Source: Rhodospirillaceae bacterium (lineage in GTDB: Bacteria > Pseudomonadota > Alphaproteobacteria > Rhodospirillales > Rhodospirillaceae). Taken from it: a stretch of 64,000 bases of DNA. Position 1 is the first letter of the stretch. Each line of letters opens with the position of its first letter. Shown here one piece after another: positions 1 to 10,001 of the stretch. The position numbers were made by a program, and so were the translations under genes. Location of the stretch: assembly GCA_009693785.1 (NCBI GenBank), contig SHWP01000006.1, positions 34,354 through 98,353 of the forward strand. The letters are read 5' to 3'. Below the pieces are notes generated by a model. It did not search any database and was not told where the DNA came from. It saw only the letters and a list, made by a program, of their open reading frames with translations.

Positions 1-531
1 GTACACCCGCACCACATCAATCGCACAGCGGGCGATCAAGCGCTGGGTGTGCGGCGATGACCCATTGCGCAAAATGCCCGCCGCCTCCACGCCGCTGAAC
101 ACCTGGCCAATCATCGCCACATATTGGTTGTGGGTTTTTTCGATGAGCTTGAACTCGTCACGGCCGATGCGCAGGAACAACGCTTCGCCGAAGCGCTCCC
201 ACAGCATCGGGTACATGTCGATCACGCCGTAGACCATGTCGGCGGGCGCCAAGCCCTTCAGGCCTTGCATGTGCGCCACGCCGGTTTGGAAAATCGGATC
301 GAGAATATGAAACAGCAAATCGCGCTTGCTAGTGAAAAAACTATAGAACGTGCTGCGTGCCAGGTTGGCGGCGTCTAAAATTTCTTCAACGCTGACGTTC
401 TCGATGCCCCGCTCGAGAAACATCTTGGCGCCCACCCGCAACACAGTTTGGCGCATACGATCGCGCCGTTGGGCCACACGCGGGCTGCGCGGGGCGGTGG
501 CACGGTGTTGCTTGGTCGCGGCAGGGCTCAT
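1..531 (-). CDS. TetR/AcrR family transcriptional regulator (partial, runs off left edge)
   Basis: Minus-strand translation from ATG at 531 is open to base 1: MSPAATKQHR...RRDRMRQTVLRVGAKMFLERGIENVSVEEILDAANLARSTFYSFFTSKRDLLFHILD, a typical TetR N-terminal HTH. Not in the supplied ORF track because it has no stop inside the window. Confidence 0.88.
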   Translation of the reverse strand, partial: MSPAATKQHRATAPRSPRVAQRRDRMRQTVLRVGAKMFLERGIENVSVEEILDAANLARSTFYSFFTSKRDLLFHILDPIFQTGVAHMQGLKGLAPADMVYGVIDMYPMLWERFGEALFLRIGRDEFKLIEKTHNQYVAMIGQVFSGVEAAGILRNGSSPHTQRLIARCAIDVVRVY

Positions 532-625
532 CGCTGACTCATACAGCTATGTCTGATTTCAGACGAGTATGTATGAGCGCATAACCCTAGGTCAAGTGGG
601 TCTAGAAACCGCCGCTAAAGCTGAC

Positions 626-2164
626 TTAGGCCGTCAGCGGGATCATCCGCTGACCCAAAATCTTGCCATAGGTGATGGCGGGCATGACGTTCATGCCGCC
701 GCAGAATGCACTGCCCATCAGCTGTGCGGTGCCCAACAGTTCTCCGGCGGCATACAGCCCGCGGATCGTCGAGCCGTCCGCGCGGATCACTTGCAGGTCT
801 TTGTTCACCGCCAGGCCCGCCGTCGAAGTAATGGAATAGCCTTGAACACGGACGGCATAGAAGGGGGCCTTCACAATCGCTTTGGGCATGTGTGTGCGGC
901 CGAGGGCATCTTTGCCGCTGGCTTGGCCTTGGTTGTAGGAGGCTACGCTCGCGGTTAACCCAGCTCCATCCACGCCAGCTTTGGCCGCCAATTCTTCCAG
1001 CGTTGCCGCCTTGAAGAACATCGGCTCACTGGTGAAGGCGGCTTCGTATTTGGCGCGATCCCATCCCTCAATCGGATTGGGCGCGGCTTTAAAAATCTCG
1101 TCGTCGAATACAATCCAATAGCGGAAATCGGGCTGGGCCAGTAGCGCGTGTTCGCGCTTATCAACGCTGGGAATGTCCTCCTGCACGAAACGCTTGCCCG
1201 CCACGTTCACATAAATCTCCCAGGGCTGGCGGCGCTCGGGGTAGGTCGTGAATCGCCCTATCACGGTCGATTGCGGTTCGTCGGCGGCCATGATGCCGCC
1301 GAAGTTGCACAGGTACTGTTCCTTGCCACGCAAGTAGCCGCCTACCGCCAGGCCCATGGTGATGCCCTGGCCCTGGCTATAGGGGTACGACATGCGGGCG
1401 TACTGTTTGCAGCCTGTCAATTTTTCGAACATCGCCGGGTTGGCGGCATACCCGCCGCTAGCGAGCAGCACAAATTTGCCCATATTGCGGCTGGCTTTGC
1501 CGTTCTCGCCTTGCGCGATCACGCCTGTGACCGCGCCGTTCGTCACGATCAACTCCTTGGCTTCGTGGCGTGCGAGAAACGTGATGCGACCGTTATCGAT
1601 CAGGGGCTTGGCAAGTTTTTCCAAGACTTTCACAATCGAAATGCCCTCTTCGATGCCCCAGTAATACCGGTTCTGCGAGTACGGTTCGTGCGCCCGGCCC
1701 TTCACCGGATGGCCTTCGATCATTTCGAAACCATTATCCATCAGCCAATCGTAGGCTTCGGCCGCGTTGAACACCGCGAGTTTCACCAAGTCTGGGTTCA
1801 CCGTACCTTTGCTAATGCGCCAAACGTCGTCGAAATGTTCTTGCGGTGTGTCGACGATGCCCTTTTGTTTTTGAATCTTCGTACCTGCGGCGCTCATCTG
1901 GCCCGTCGATAAATGCAGCGTGCCGCCCAACTGAGCCGAGGCCTCGATCAACAACACCTTGGCGCCGCGCTGGGCGGCGAAGATGGCCGCTGGAATGCCC
2001 GCCGCTCCGGCCCCGACCACGATCAGGTCCCATGTTTTGTCCTCCTCGGCGCGCGCCAATTTCGCCGCGGCTAGCCCCACGGCGGTCGATCCGGCGCCGA
2101 TCATAAATTGGCGCTTGGGCAGTTCGGCTTGCGTCCAAGGTAATTGAACAGTGGTCGTTGTCAT
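626..2164 (-). CDS. FAD-dependent oxidoreductase, fumarate reductase/3-ketosteroid dehydrogenase-like flavoprotein, probably Tat-exported
   Basis: DLIVVGAGAAGIPAAIFAAQRGAKVLLIEA Rossmann FAD motif and C-terminal GLYAAGELLG; N-terminal KRQFMIGAGSTAVGLAAAKLA Tat-like signal. Start at 2164 preferred over 2224 because of the upstream AAGGGGA and to avoid overlap with the preceding gene. Confidence 0.85.
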   Translation of the reverse strand: MTTTTVQLPWTQAELPKRQFMIGAGSTAVGLAAAKLARAEEDKTWDLIVVGAGAAGIPAAIFAAQRGAKVLLIEASAQLGGTLHLSTGQMSAAGTKIQKQKGIVDTPQEHFDDVWRISKGTVNPDLVKLAVFNAAEAYDWLMDNGFEMIEGHPVKGRAHEPYSQNRYYWGIEEGISIVKVLEKLAKPLIDNGRITFLARHEAKELIVTNGAVTGVIAQGENGKASRNMGKFVLLASGGYAANPAMFEKLTGCKQYARMSYPYSQGQGITMGLAVGGYLRGKEQYLCNFGGIMAADEPQSTVIGRFTTYPERRQPWEIYVNVAGKRFVQEDIPSVDKREHALLAQPDFRYWIVFDDEIFKAAPNPIEGWDRAKYEAAFTSEPMFFKAATLEELAAKAGVDGAGLTASVASYNQGQASGKDALGRTHMPKAIVKAPFYAVRVQGYSITSTAGLAVNKDLQVIRADGSTIRGLYAAGELLGTAQLMGSAFCGGMNVMPAITYGKILGQRMIPLTA

Positions 2165-2189
2165 TTTCATCTTCCCCTTATTGAAAGGT

Positions 2190-2840
2190 CTATTCGGCTG
2201 CCGCAGCCTGACCTTTGCGCGCACCCAGCCGGTTGAAATAGGCCAGCACCTCGGCGGAATTCATCACGTCGCAATAGCGCCGCCCGCAATCGGTGAGGTT
2301 GGATTGATGCGGGCCGATATCGACATCGCCGCAGCAATCTTCGGGCACGATCACACGGTAGCCATAAGAAAACGCATCGACGATGGAGGCACGCACGCAG
2401 CCCGAGGTGTTGCAGCCGGTCACGATCACGGTATCCACGCACTGCTTGGTGAGGAAGCTCATTAGCGGCGTGGCGAAGAAAATGCTGGGTGCGTTCTTCC
2501 AGAAATTAAAATCATAGGTGGGGTCGAACACACGCTCGTCCATCTCGGTGGTGGGATCGCCATAAAACCAGCCGGTGTGCAGACGGGCGATTTTCCAATA
2601 GCCGATGTCTTTCTCGCTGCCCCAGCCCACGCGGCAACTGGCCACCGGCACGTTGATGGCGCGGGCGGCCTTGAGCAATTTCGAGGTTTGCTCCACGGCC
2701 TTGTGCACATAGGGGCTGCGGCCCAACTCGAAGCGCGGGTCGGTGAAGCCCTTTTGGAAGTCGACCACCACCACGGCGGGGCGCTCGCCAAAACCCACGC
2801 TGCGCGCACCGAAAGATGCTTCGGAATACTTATCGGTCAT
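2190..2840 (-). CDS. Isochorismatase-family cysteine hydrolase (N-carbamoylsarcosine amidohydrolase-like)
   Basis: VVVDFQKGFTDP (Asp), FWKNAPSIFFATPL (Lys) and VIVTGCNTSGCVRAS (Cys) match the D-K-C triad of the family. Confidence 0.85.
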   Translation of the reverse strand: MTDKYSEASFGARSVGFGERPAVVVVDFQKGFTDPRFELGRSPYVHKAVEQTSKLLKAARAINVPVASCRVGWGSEKDIGYWKIARLHTGWFYGDPTTEMDERVFDPTYDFNFWKNAPSIFFATPLMSFLTKQCVDTVIVTGCNTSGCVRASIVDAFSYGYRVIVPEDCCGDVDIGPHQSNLTDCGRRYCDVMNSAEVLAYFNRLGARKGQAAAAE

Positions 2841-2940
2841 GGCCTTCTCCCAGCGGTTTGACCCCTAAGTTTAGCCACATTCATGGCCCCTGCGCCATGC
2901 CGTCTTTGACCTTGGCTGCGCGGGATTCCATAGTCGGGGC

Positions 2941-3915
2941 ATGAGAATTTATATGACCCTTTTATTGTTGCTGCTGGCCGCTGCCCCCGTGGCGGCCGCC
3001 GAGCAACAGCTCAGCGTCATCACCGCCTGGTCGAAGAACATCGAGTTCGCCGAGGACTTCACCCGCTTTGTCGCGGATGTGAATGCGGCCGGACAGGGCG
3101 TGGTGCGGCTGAAATATTTGGGTGGGCCCGAGGTGATTCCCCAGCGCCAAATGGCCTATGCGCTCAAGCGGGGCATTGTGGACATGTATTTTGGCGCGGC
3201 CACTTACACGATTGGGTTGGCGCCCGAAAGCGATGTGTTTTTGGGTGCCTCACTGACACCGATGCAGGCGCGTGCGCGGGGTGCCTACAGCGCCATCGAG
3301 GAAATTTGGAACAAAAAACTCAATGCACATTTTCTGGGCTGGCACCAAACCGGGCCGCGCTTGCATATATTCATGCGTGCCCCGCCGGCTTTGCGAGCCG
3401 ATGGCTTGCCCGAGGTGACGGGCTTGCGTATTCGCACCACGCCCACCTACCGCGCGTTTTTGGACGCCATGAAAACCACGCCGATCGATATTCCCTCGGG
3501 CGACGTTTACACCGCGCTCGAACGCGGCACGGTGCAAGCCATCGCCTGGACGGGCACGTCACTGTCCACCGAAGGATTTCAGAAGTTCGTGAAAACGCGC
3601 ATCGACCCGGGCGTGCTGGGTTATGCCATGACCCTGCAAGCCAACTTGCCGCGCTGGAACGAGCTTTCATCCGAAGCCAAAGCCATCATCGAGCGGGAAG
3701 CGGAAAAATACGAACGCGAATCGCGCGAGCGTTTTACCACCCGCGCCGAAGAGGAAAAGCGCGTGCTCGCCGCCGAAGGCGTGAATGGTTTTGAATTGGC
3801 GCCCGAGGCCGCAGCGCGCTATCAGGCGCTAGCCGTTGAAGCTGTATGGGCGCGCATGGCCGAAACCGCGCCCGAGGCGGTGGCCAAATTGCGCCCGCTG
3901 TTTGATCCGAGGTAA
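2941..3915 (+). CDS. TRAP transporter substrate-binding protein (DctP-like)
   Basis: Signal peptide MRIYMTLLLLLLAAAPVAAA; GLRIRTTPTYRAFLDAMKTTPIDIPSGDVYTALERGTVQAI is typical of DctP proteins. Confidence 0.8.
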   Translation: MRIYMTLLLLLLAAAPVAAAEQQLSVITAWSKNIEFAEDFTRFVADVNAAGQGVVRLKYLGGPEVIPQRQMAYALKRGIVDMYFGAATYTIGLAPESDVFLGASLTPMQARARGAYSAIEEIWNKKLNAHFLGWHQTGPRLHIFMRAPPALRADGLPEVTGLRIRTTPTYRAFLDAMKTTPIDIPSGDVYTALERGTVQAIAWTGTSLSTEGFQKFVKTRIDPGVLGYAMTLQANLPRWNELSSEAKAIIEREAEKYERESRERFTTRAEEEKRVLAAEGVNGFELAPEAAARYQALAVEAVWARMAETAPEAVAKLRPLFDPR

Positions 3916-3917
3916 GG

Positions 3918-5105
3918 ATGCCTCCCATGACCCACTTGCGTTTCGGCACCTTCATTCCGCCCATTCATCCCGTGCACGAAAACCCCACGCTGTGCATCGA
4001 ACGCGACATGGATTTGATCGTGCACATGGACAAATGGGGCTACGACGAAGCATGGATTGGCGAGCATCACTCGGCGGGCACGGAAATCATCGCCTCGCCC
4101 GAGTTGCTCATCGCCGCCGTGGCCGAACGCACCAAGCACATCAAGCTGGGCACCGGCGTCAATTCACTGCCCTACCATCATCCGTTGATCCTCGCTGACC
4201 GCATCATGCAGTTGCATCACATGACGCGGGGCCGGGCGATGTTCGGCGCGGGGCCAGGGGCTTTGGTATCCGACGCCAAGATGATGGGCATTGAGACGGC
4301 CAAGCAACGCGACATGATGGAAGAAGCACTCGAGTGCATCTTGCGTTTGTTCCGCGGCGAGACGGTGACCCACAAGGCCGATTGGTTCGAGTTGAACGAG
4401 GCGCGGTTACAACTGCGTCCCTATGGTGGCGGCCAAATCGAAACCGCAACCGCCTGCATGGTTTCGCCGTCGGGCCCGCGCGCGGCGGGCAGGCTTGGCA
4501 CGGGCTTGATGTCGCTCTCGGCCACCGCGCCCGAAGCCTTGGCCTCGGCGGGCAAGAATTGGCAGATCGCGGTCGAGATGGCCGCGCGCCATGGGCACAC
4601 GATGGACCGCAAGGATTGGCGCATGATCGGGCTGGTGCACATCGCTGAGACGCGCGAGCAAGCCTTCAAGGACGTGGCGTTCGGTATTGATGACTGGGCG
4701 CAATACTTCGAGGATGTGGCCGTGCTGCCGATGATTCCGCCCGACCGCAAGGGCGACCCCGCGCAGTTTTTGGTTAATACGGGCCGCGCCGTCATTGGCA
4801 CGCCCGATGATTGCATCCGCCAAGTCGAGGCGTTGGAAAAAGCCTCGGGCGGGTTTGGGTGCTATCTCATCACCGATCACAATTGGGCGCGGTTCGAGCG
4901 CAAGCTCAATTCATACGAGATGGCTGCGCGTTATGTGTTTCCGCGATTCCAAAATCTCAATGCGAACCGTGAGCTTTCGAATACCTGGGTGCGCGAGCGC
5001 CAGAAAGATTTCAAAACGTCGGCACAGGCCGCCACCCAGGCGCAGATCGAGCGTCATGCGCAAGAGCAAGCGCGATTGGCCGCAAAAAAATCCGCCGCTG
5101 AATAG
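3918..5105 (+). CDS. LLM class flavin-dependent oxidoreductase (luciferase-like monooxygenase)
   Basis: EHHSAGTEIIASPELLIAAVAERTKHIKLGTGVNSLPYHHPLILADRIMQLHHMTRGRAMFGAGPG, bacterial luciferase-like fold motif. ATG at 3927 is an alternative start. Confidence 0.88.
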   Translation: MPPMTHLRFGTFIPPIHPVHENPTLCIERDMDLIVHMDKWGYDEAWIGEHHSAGTEIIASPELLIAAVAERTKHIKLGTGVNSLPYHHPLILADRIMQLHHMTRGRAMFGAGPGALVSDAKMMGIETAKQRDMMEEALECILRLFRGETVTHKADWFELNEARLQLRPYGGGQIETATACMVSPSGPRAAGRLGTGLMSLSATAPEALASAGKNWQIAVEMAARHGHTMDRKDWRMIGLVHIAETREQAFKDVAFGIDDWAQYFEDVAVLPMIPPDRKGDPAQFLVNTGRAVIGTPDDCIRQVEALEKASGGFGCYLITDHNWARFERKLNSYEMAARYVFPRFQNLNANRELSNTWVRERQKDFKTSAQAATQAQIERHAQEQARLAAKKSAAE

Positions 5106-5401
5106 GTTAGCGGGCAGGTTCCAGCGCGCCGAGTTTATTAGTCTTGGAATAAAATAGTTGATGAACCAGGCGAGAGCTGCGCCGCTCAAGGCCCCGGCAC
5201 ATGGCAATGGGGTCTGGCCCACTGCGGCTAACGCGTGGCACTCGCTTAATATCGGGAAAAGTCTGCTGAGCAGGTTCTGGCTTTTGCATCGTACATCCCC
5301 ACGTTTTACCGGCTTTATCGTGATGCTTCTGTGAGCATTCAGCCGTTGAGGGGACGAAAGTCGCTTTAAAACGTAAATATTTGCGTAAGGCGTGATTTTC
5401 C

Positions 5402-5902
5402 TTAGTTTTGGCCGCGAATAAAGGCCCCCAGCACCGCCCCGGCAAACCCCATTCCGGCCGCCAGGCCTGCCGAAACAATCGGGAACCACCAGCGGCGGTC
5501 CTTCTCGTGTTCGAGCGCGCGCGAGTGCATGTCGATGGCGCTTTTAATCAACGAGGTGATCTCGTTGCCGCCCAAGGGCGGACGCGACAGCCGGGTGCCA
5601 TCAGGCGAGGCTTTGAGTTCATCGGGCGTCAGGCGCACTTGCCGGTCGACATCGTAGGTTTTGGGGTAGCTGCGCCGCCACACCAACGAGGCGCGCTGGC
5701 CGGATTTATCGACGCGGAAGAATTCGGGGTGATCGCGAAACAACCGTTCCCAATGCGTGGCTTGAGCGCTGTCGCCCTCGATCATGGTCGACCACTGCGC
5801 AAAGCTTTGTTTGTAGTACTTGTGCGTGCCCATCACCTGAATGGCGGCGATGACATCGGCCAAGCGGTTGGGGTCGGCGAGATAGGCGGATTGTTTGGCC
5901 AT
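5402..5902 (-). CDS. Hypothetical protein with C-terminal transmembrane segment
   Basis: 166-aa ORF with charged N-terminal part and a hydrophobic helix WWFPIVSAGLAAGMGFAGAVLGAFI; no family recognised. Confidence 0.65.
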   Translation of the reverse strand: MAKQSAYLADPNRLADVIAAIQVMGTHKYYKQSFAQWSTMIEGDSAQATHWERLFRDHPEFFRVDKSGQRASLVWRRSYPKTYDVDRQVRLTPDELKASPDGTRLSRPPLGGNEITSLIKSAIDMHSRALEHEKDRRWWFPIVSAGLAAGMGFAGAVLGAFIRGQN

Positions 5903-5946
5903 GGCACGGTTTCATCTTTTGCTTTGTCTGACGCTAGCGTAATCCT

Positions 5947-6441
5947 GTGGCCGGTCCAACACCAGCCGAGCCGCACCGCCACATGGCCTCACTTCTCGCC
6001 CGGGTCTATCGCCTGATCCCGCGCCCCTTCACGCGGTTTTTGTTATGGGCCCTGAACGCCAAGTTTAACTTTGGCGCGGTGGGGTTGTTCCTGACCCCCG
6101 ATGGGCGCTTGCTCGTGCTGCGGCATGTGTACCGGCACAGATATGCCTGGGGCCTGCCTGGAGGTTACCTCCATCGCGGTGAAACACCCGAAGTTGGGCT
6201 CTTGCGCGAACTGCGCGAAGAAACAGCCATGGTGGCCAGCATCACGGGCGTGTTGTGTGTCGAGGAGGTCGATGCCTTTCAAAAAGAGGCGGTGTTCGTG
6301 GGAACCATTGACCCAGCGCAAACACCGCAGCTTAATCACGAAATTTACGAAGTAGCTTTCGTGCCCCTCGATGCGTTACCCGAAGACATGCTGCCCCGCC
6401 ACGCGGCGATTATCGCGCGTTACTGCGCATCAATTCACTGA
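5947..6441 (+). CDS. NUDIX hydrolase
   Basis: Nudix box GGYLHRGETPEVGLLRELREETAM. Non-ATG start at 5947; ATG at 5983 is possible. Confidence 0.85.
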   Translation: MAGPTPAEPHRHMASLLARVYRLIPRPFTRFLLWALNAKFNFGAVGLFLTPDGRLLVLRHVYRHRYAWGLPGGYLHRGETPEVGLLRELREETAMVASITGVLCVEEVDAFQKEAVFVGTIDPAQTPQLNHEIYEVAFVPLDALPEDMLPRHAAIIARYCASIH

Positions 6442-7057
6442 CGGCTTGGCTGTTGGCATCTTCGCGTGCCGCCATACCCGCCACCACGCCCTGGCGATCA
6501 GGTTCGGCGCGATTTTGACTGAGCTTCCATTTGCCCTCGATGCGCGTGACAGTCATCTCTAGTCCAACGATGGCTTTGAGCATTTTATCGACGTAATCCA
6601 CAGGCGCGTCTGTCACTGCCCACTGGTGCGCAAACGCTGATTCATGCCGTGCTGTCAGCGCGCTGACATGGCGATACAGCCAGGCCGCATCGCTGACAGA
6701 GCGCACGTGCCCATGCACATGGGCCACAGCGTAATTCCAGGTGGGCACGACTTTGGCGTGCTCAAGCTTGCTGGGGTACCACTGCGGCGTGACATATGCT
6801 TGCGGTCCATGAAAGATGGCGAGCGCGTCGATACCCTCGCCTATTTCTTGCCAATGGCTATTGGCGCGCGCGATGTGTCCGCGAAGTGTTGCCGGTGCGT
6901 CATCCACGCCAGCTTCGAGAATCATCGGCAAATGGCTGACACTCAGCCCCTTCGCGCCAGTTGAAACAAGCGTGGCAAAAGGATGCGCATGGATAAACGC
7001 GCTGAGTGCGGCGTGATCGTCAACGCGGTAATGGCTCGGGTTATAGAGGTCGGGCAT
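6410..7057 (-). CDS. FMN-binding negative transcriptional regulator, PaiB-like
   Basis: MPDLYNPSHYRVDDHAALSAFIHAHPFATLVSTGAKGLSVSHLPM ... HGHVRSVSDAAWLYRHVSALTARHE, PaiB family pattern. Confidence 0.85.
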   Translation of the reverse strand: MPDLYNPSHYRVDDHAALSAFIHAHPFATLVSTGAKGLSVSHLPMILEAGVDDAPATLRGHIARANSHWQEIGEGIDALAIFHGPQAYVTPQWYPSKLEHAKVVPTWNYAVAHVHGHVRSVSDAAWLYRHVSALTARHESAFAHQWAVTDAPVDYVDKMLKAIVGLEMTVTRIEGKWKLSQNRAEPDRQGVVAGMAAREDANSQAVSELMRSNAR

Positions 7058-7120
7058 CGAACGCGCTCCTGAATTGGAGCGCGTCTCATCTCCCCGCTAT
7101 GGCCGCATGTCAATGCCGGG

Positions 7121-7615
7121 TTAATTCAACTTCGCCACAGTCACGCAAACCACATGGCTCACCGCGCTGCCGGACTCGGTGGTGAAGGGAAAATCCGCCG
7201 AGACATAATCAATTGGTGACGTATAGGGCGGGTTGATCGTGCCTGTAGCCACTTGAATATCGGCGAGGTCGACCGTGGGCCGCGCCCGGCTGTACCAATC
7301 GATGTCACCCAACACGGGTTTGACCGGACTGACTTTCGAGCCGGTCAAGTCTTCACCAGCCAAGGCGGTGATGGCCGAGCCCACAAACTCCACATCGAAG
7401 GATTTCTCGCCCCGGCATTTCAGGATGGTGAGGTAGGGCAGGGTATCGCCCACATTCGTCATGTCGAAGCTCGACCAGGGCGGCGTGCGGCCTTCCGCAA
7501 GCGTCAACCAGCGCTGGGTGAACGCCAAAATCGGCGGCGGCAAAAGGGGGTGACGTGGCTGACTTGCTGTACGGGTTTGCGCCACGCGTCGAATGTCCAA
7601 GGTGTTGATTTGCAT
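7121..7615 (-). CDS. PAS domain-containing protein (PAS_5-like)
   Basis: FTQRWLTLAEGRTPPWSSFDMTNVGDTLPYLTILKC...FDVEFVGSAITALAGEDLTG resembles the alphaproteobacterial PAS_5 family. Confidence 0.6.
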   Translation of the reverse strand: MQINTLDIRRVAQTRTASQPRHPLLPPPILAFTQRWLTLAEGRTPPWSSFDMTNVGDTLPYLTILKCRGEKSFDVEFVGSAITALAGEDLTGSKVSPVKPVLGDIDWYSRARPTVDLADIQVATGTINPPYTSPIDYVSADFPFTTESGSAVSHVVCVTVAKLN

Positions 7616-7804
7616 CTGTCGTCCTCTCCCGGCTCAAACAATGAGAGCGGGACCCCAACCCAGCACTCTTAACGGTGCTGTCCATTACCGCAGCGCAATA
7701 AGATTTTAAGTCGAAACTAATTGCAAGTTCTATCCACAGGGGCTCTAAGTCCCTAATATTGAACCCTATTTCGCACGAACACGGATAAATAAGGGGACCA
7801 TGTA

Positions 7805-8371
7805 ATGCAATTTCAATACGACTCGGGCTTTAGACGGTGCGCTTTCTTTGCCGTCCTGGTTTTGGCCTATGTGGGGCCAGCCTTGGCCGATGAGGCGCGC
7901 CTATCGCCGATCCGGCGCACCACCATCATGACCGCCGCCCCCGAGGCTTCTTTGCGGTTCTATCGCGATCTCCTGGGCTTTAGCGTGGAATACGACCGTG
8001 AGGTGACGGATGGGGGCCAACTGGCGCTGATTTCGCCCGGGGCAAAAAAAGGCCGGGCCATTGCATTGCGGCAAGGTGCAAAGCTGGGTGGTTCGGTGGG
8101 CTTGTCGTGGGTGGATAATATCAAGCCGCGCGCTACGGCTTGCGATGACGCTGCCGTTGCGGGCGCTGCGGCCATGCTCATCCTCACCGACAACCTCCAG
8201 GCGGTGTATGCCAAACTCCGCGCTGCCAAGGTGCCCTTCGTTTCCGTGCCCGTGACGTATGATCAAACCCGGGGGCCGACAGATGCCTTCACGGTATTCG
8301 ATCCAAACTGCGTGCGTGTCGCGTTCGCACAAATTCAAAACGAGACGTTCGAGCAAAGCATCAACAAATAA
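7805..8371 (+). CDS. Exported VOC (glyoxalase/bleomycin resistance) family protein
   Basis: Hydrophobic N-terminal leader then TTIMTAAPEASLRFYRDLLGFSVEYDREV and AVYAKLRAAKVPFVSVPVTYDQTRGPTDAFTVFDPNCVRVAF. Confidence 0.75.
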   Translation: MQFQYDSGFRRCAFFAVLVLAYVGPALADEARLSPIRRTTIMTAAPEASLRFYRDLLGFSVEYDREVTDGGQLALISPGAKKGRAIALRQGAKLGGSVGLSWVDNIKPRATACDDAAVAGAAAMLILTDNLQAVYAKLRAAKVPFVSVPVTYDQTRGPTDAFTVFDPNCVRVAFAQIQNETFEQSINK

Positions 8372-8386
8372 TCCGGGGAGATCACT

Positions 8387-9991
8387 ATGCTGCGGGGATC
8401 GCTTTTCGGATTGATTGCTCTGGCGCCCGCTTTGTCGCTCGCCCAAGTGCCAGGCGCAAATCCTGGCCAAGCCAAATGCCAAGCCGTGATGGCGCAAGAT
8501 TTTACCCAACTACCCGATGCGGCAACGGGAATTAACGGCGCAACTTTGGTGGCGCCGGAGCGCGACTTGCCAGAATACTGCCGCATCCAAGGCGTTATCG
8601 CCCCTGACGTGGTGTTCGAGCTGCGTCTGCCGACCACAACCTGGAACGGCAAGTTCTTGATGCAAGGCTGCGGCGGTATGTGCGGCATTCTCAACATGGC
8701 CGCTGCCGAGGATTCACTCGTGCGCGGCTATGCGGTGGTTAACACCGACATGGGCCACACCGGCGCGGGCTTCATCGCCAATTGGGCCTATAACGATCTC
8801 CAAGCCGAGGTGGACTTTGGCTACCGCGCCACGCATGTGGTCGCCGTCGCGGCCAAAGCCATCGTCGGGGCGTACTACGGCAAGCCCCCGGCTTATTCCT
8901 ATTTCAACGGCTGCTCCACTGGCGGTCGTCAAGGCATGGTGGAGGCGCAGCGCTTTCCCGCCGACTTCGATGGCATCGTCTCGGGCGCGCCGGTGCTCAA
9001 TGAAATCGGCGATGGCACCTTGCATTTGTTATGGAGTGCCCGCGCCAATGCAGGCCCCGACGGCAAACCGATTCTCGATGCGCGCAAGCTTCCAAAAATC
9101 CGCGATGCGGTCATAGCCAAGTGCGACGCACTCGACGGCGTGACAGACAATGTGTTGCAAGATCCGCGCCGCTGCGGCTTCAAACCCGAGGACATGCAAT
9201 GCAAGGGTGCCGATAAGGCCGATTGTCTCACCACTGCCGAAGTGGGCGTGGTCAATCGTATCTATAACGGAGCACATAATTCGAAGGGCGAGAAAATATT
9301 CCCAGGTGGTATGTCGCGCGGCTCGGAATACGAATGGTCCCCGCCGTTCGTTGGCCTGACCCAGGCCGGTGGCACCAAGACCCATGGTGCGATCCTCAAC
9401 CGCAACTCAATGATCTATCAATTCACCCAGTATCTGACGTTCTTCAATGATCCCGGCCCCAGCTACAACCCCATGACCTTTGACTGGGACCGCGATCCGT
9501 CACGCCTGATGCTGACGGAAACCATTTACAATGCGCAGAACCCGGATTTGCGCAGATTCAAGGCGGCGGGAAAAAAACTGATTCTCTATCATGGCTGGGA
9601 CGATGCAGAAATTCCGCCGGGTTTGAGCGTCGACTATTACGAGACGGCCACCAACACCATGGGCGGACCCGCGGCGACGCGCGAATTCTTCCGCTTGTTC
9701 ATGATTCCAGGCATGGCTCATTGCCGCCGCGGTGTCGGGGCCGATGGCTTCGATCCGGCGATCTCACTGGAAGCATGGGTGGAAAAGGACCAAGCTCCCG
9801 ATTCCATTCTCACGCACAAGATGGCCAAAGATCAGCCTTACGCGGGCCTTCCCCGCTTGCGCTTTCCGCTCAAGCGCGAGGACTATACCTGGACGCGGCC
9901 GGTGTACGCTTACCCCGATGTGGCGGCATGGAATGGCCAAGGCGACTGGCAAGACCCAGCCAATTGGATCAAAACTTCGCCCAGCAAGTAG
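8387..9991 (+). CDS. Tannase/feruloyl esterase family alpha/beta hydrolase
   Basis: Signal peptide MLRGSLFGLIALAPALSLAQ; YFNGCSTGGRQGMVEAQRFPADFDGIVSGAP nucleophile region and C-terminal FMIPGMAHCRRGVGADGFD typical of tannase family. Confidence 0.92.
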   Translation: MLRGSLFGLIALAPALSLAQVPGANPGQAKCQAVMAQDFTQLPDAATGINGATLVAPERDLPEYCRIQGVIAPDVVFELRLPTTTWNGKFLMQGCGGMCGILNMAAAEDSLVRGYAVVNTDMGHTGAGFIANWAYNDLQAEVDFGYRATHVVAVAAKAIVGAYYGKPPAYSYFNGCSTGGRQGMVEAQRFPADFDGIVSGAPVLNEIGDGTLHLLWSARANAGPDGKPILDARKLPKIRDAVIAKCDALDGVTDNVLQDPRRCGFKPEDMQCKGADKADCLTTAEVGVVNRIYNGAHNSKGEKIFPGGMSRGSEYEWSPPFVGLTQAGGTKTHGAILNRNSMIYQFTQYLTFFNDPGPSYNPMTFDWDRDPSRLMLTETIYNAQNPDLRRFKAAGKKLILYHGWDDAEIPPGLSVDYYETATNTMGGPAATREFFRLFMIPGMAHCRRGVGADGFDPAISLEAWVEKDQAPDSILTHKMAKDQPYAGLPRLRFPLKREDYTWTRPVYAYPDVAAWNGQGDWQDPANWIKTSPSK

Positions 9992-10001
9992 GAACACGCG
10001 C

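Noticed and set aside
1148-1912. 254-aa plus-strand ORF antisense to the FAD oxidoreductase
   Set aside because: His/Arg/Phe-rich translation with no motif; opposite strand encodes a clear FAD protein.
5106-5401. Possible small protein(s) in the intergenic gap after the LLM oxidoreductase (minus ORFs 5107-5478 and 4911-5489)
   Set aside because: Two frames are open on the same strand, neither shows a recognisable motif, and both overlap flanking genes; coding evidence insufficient.
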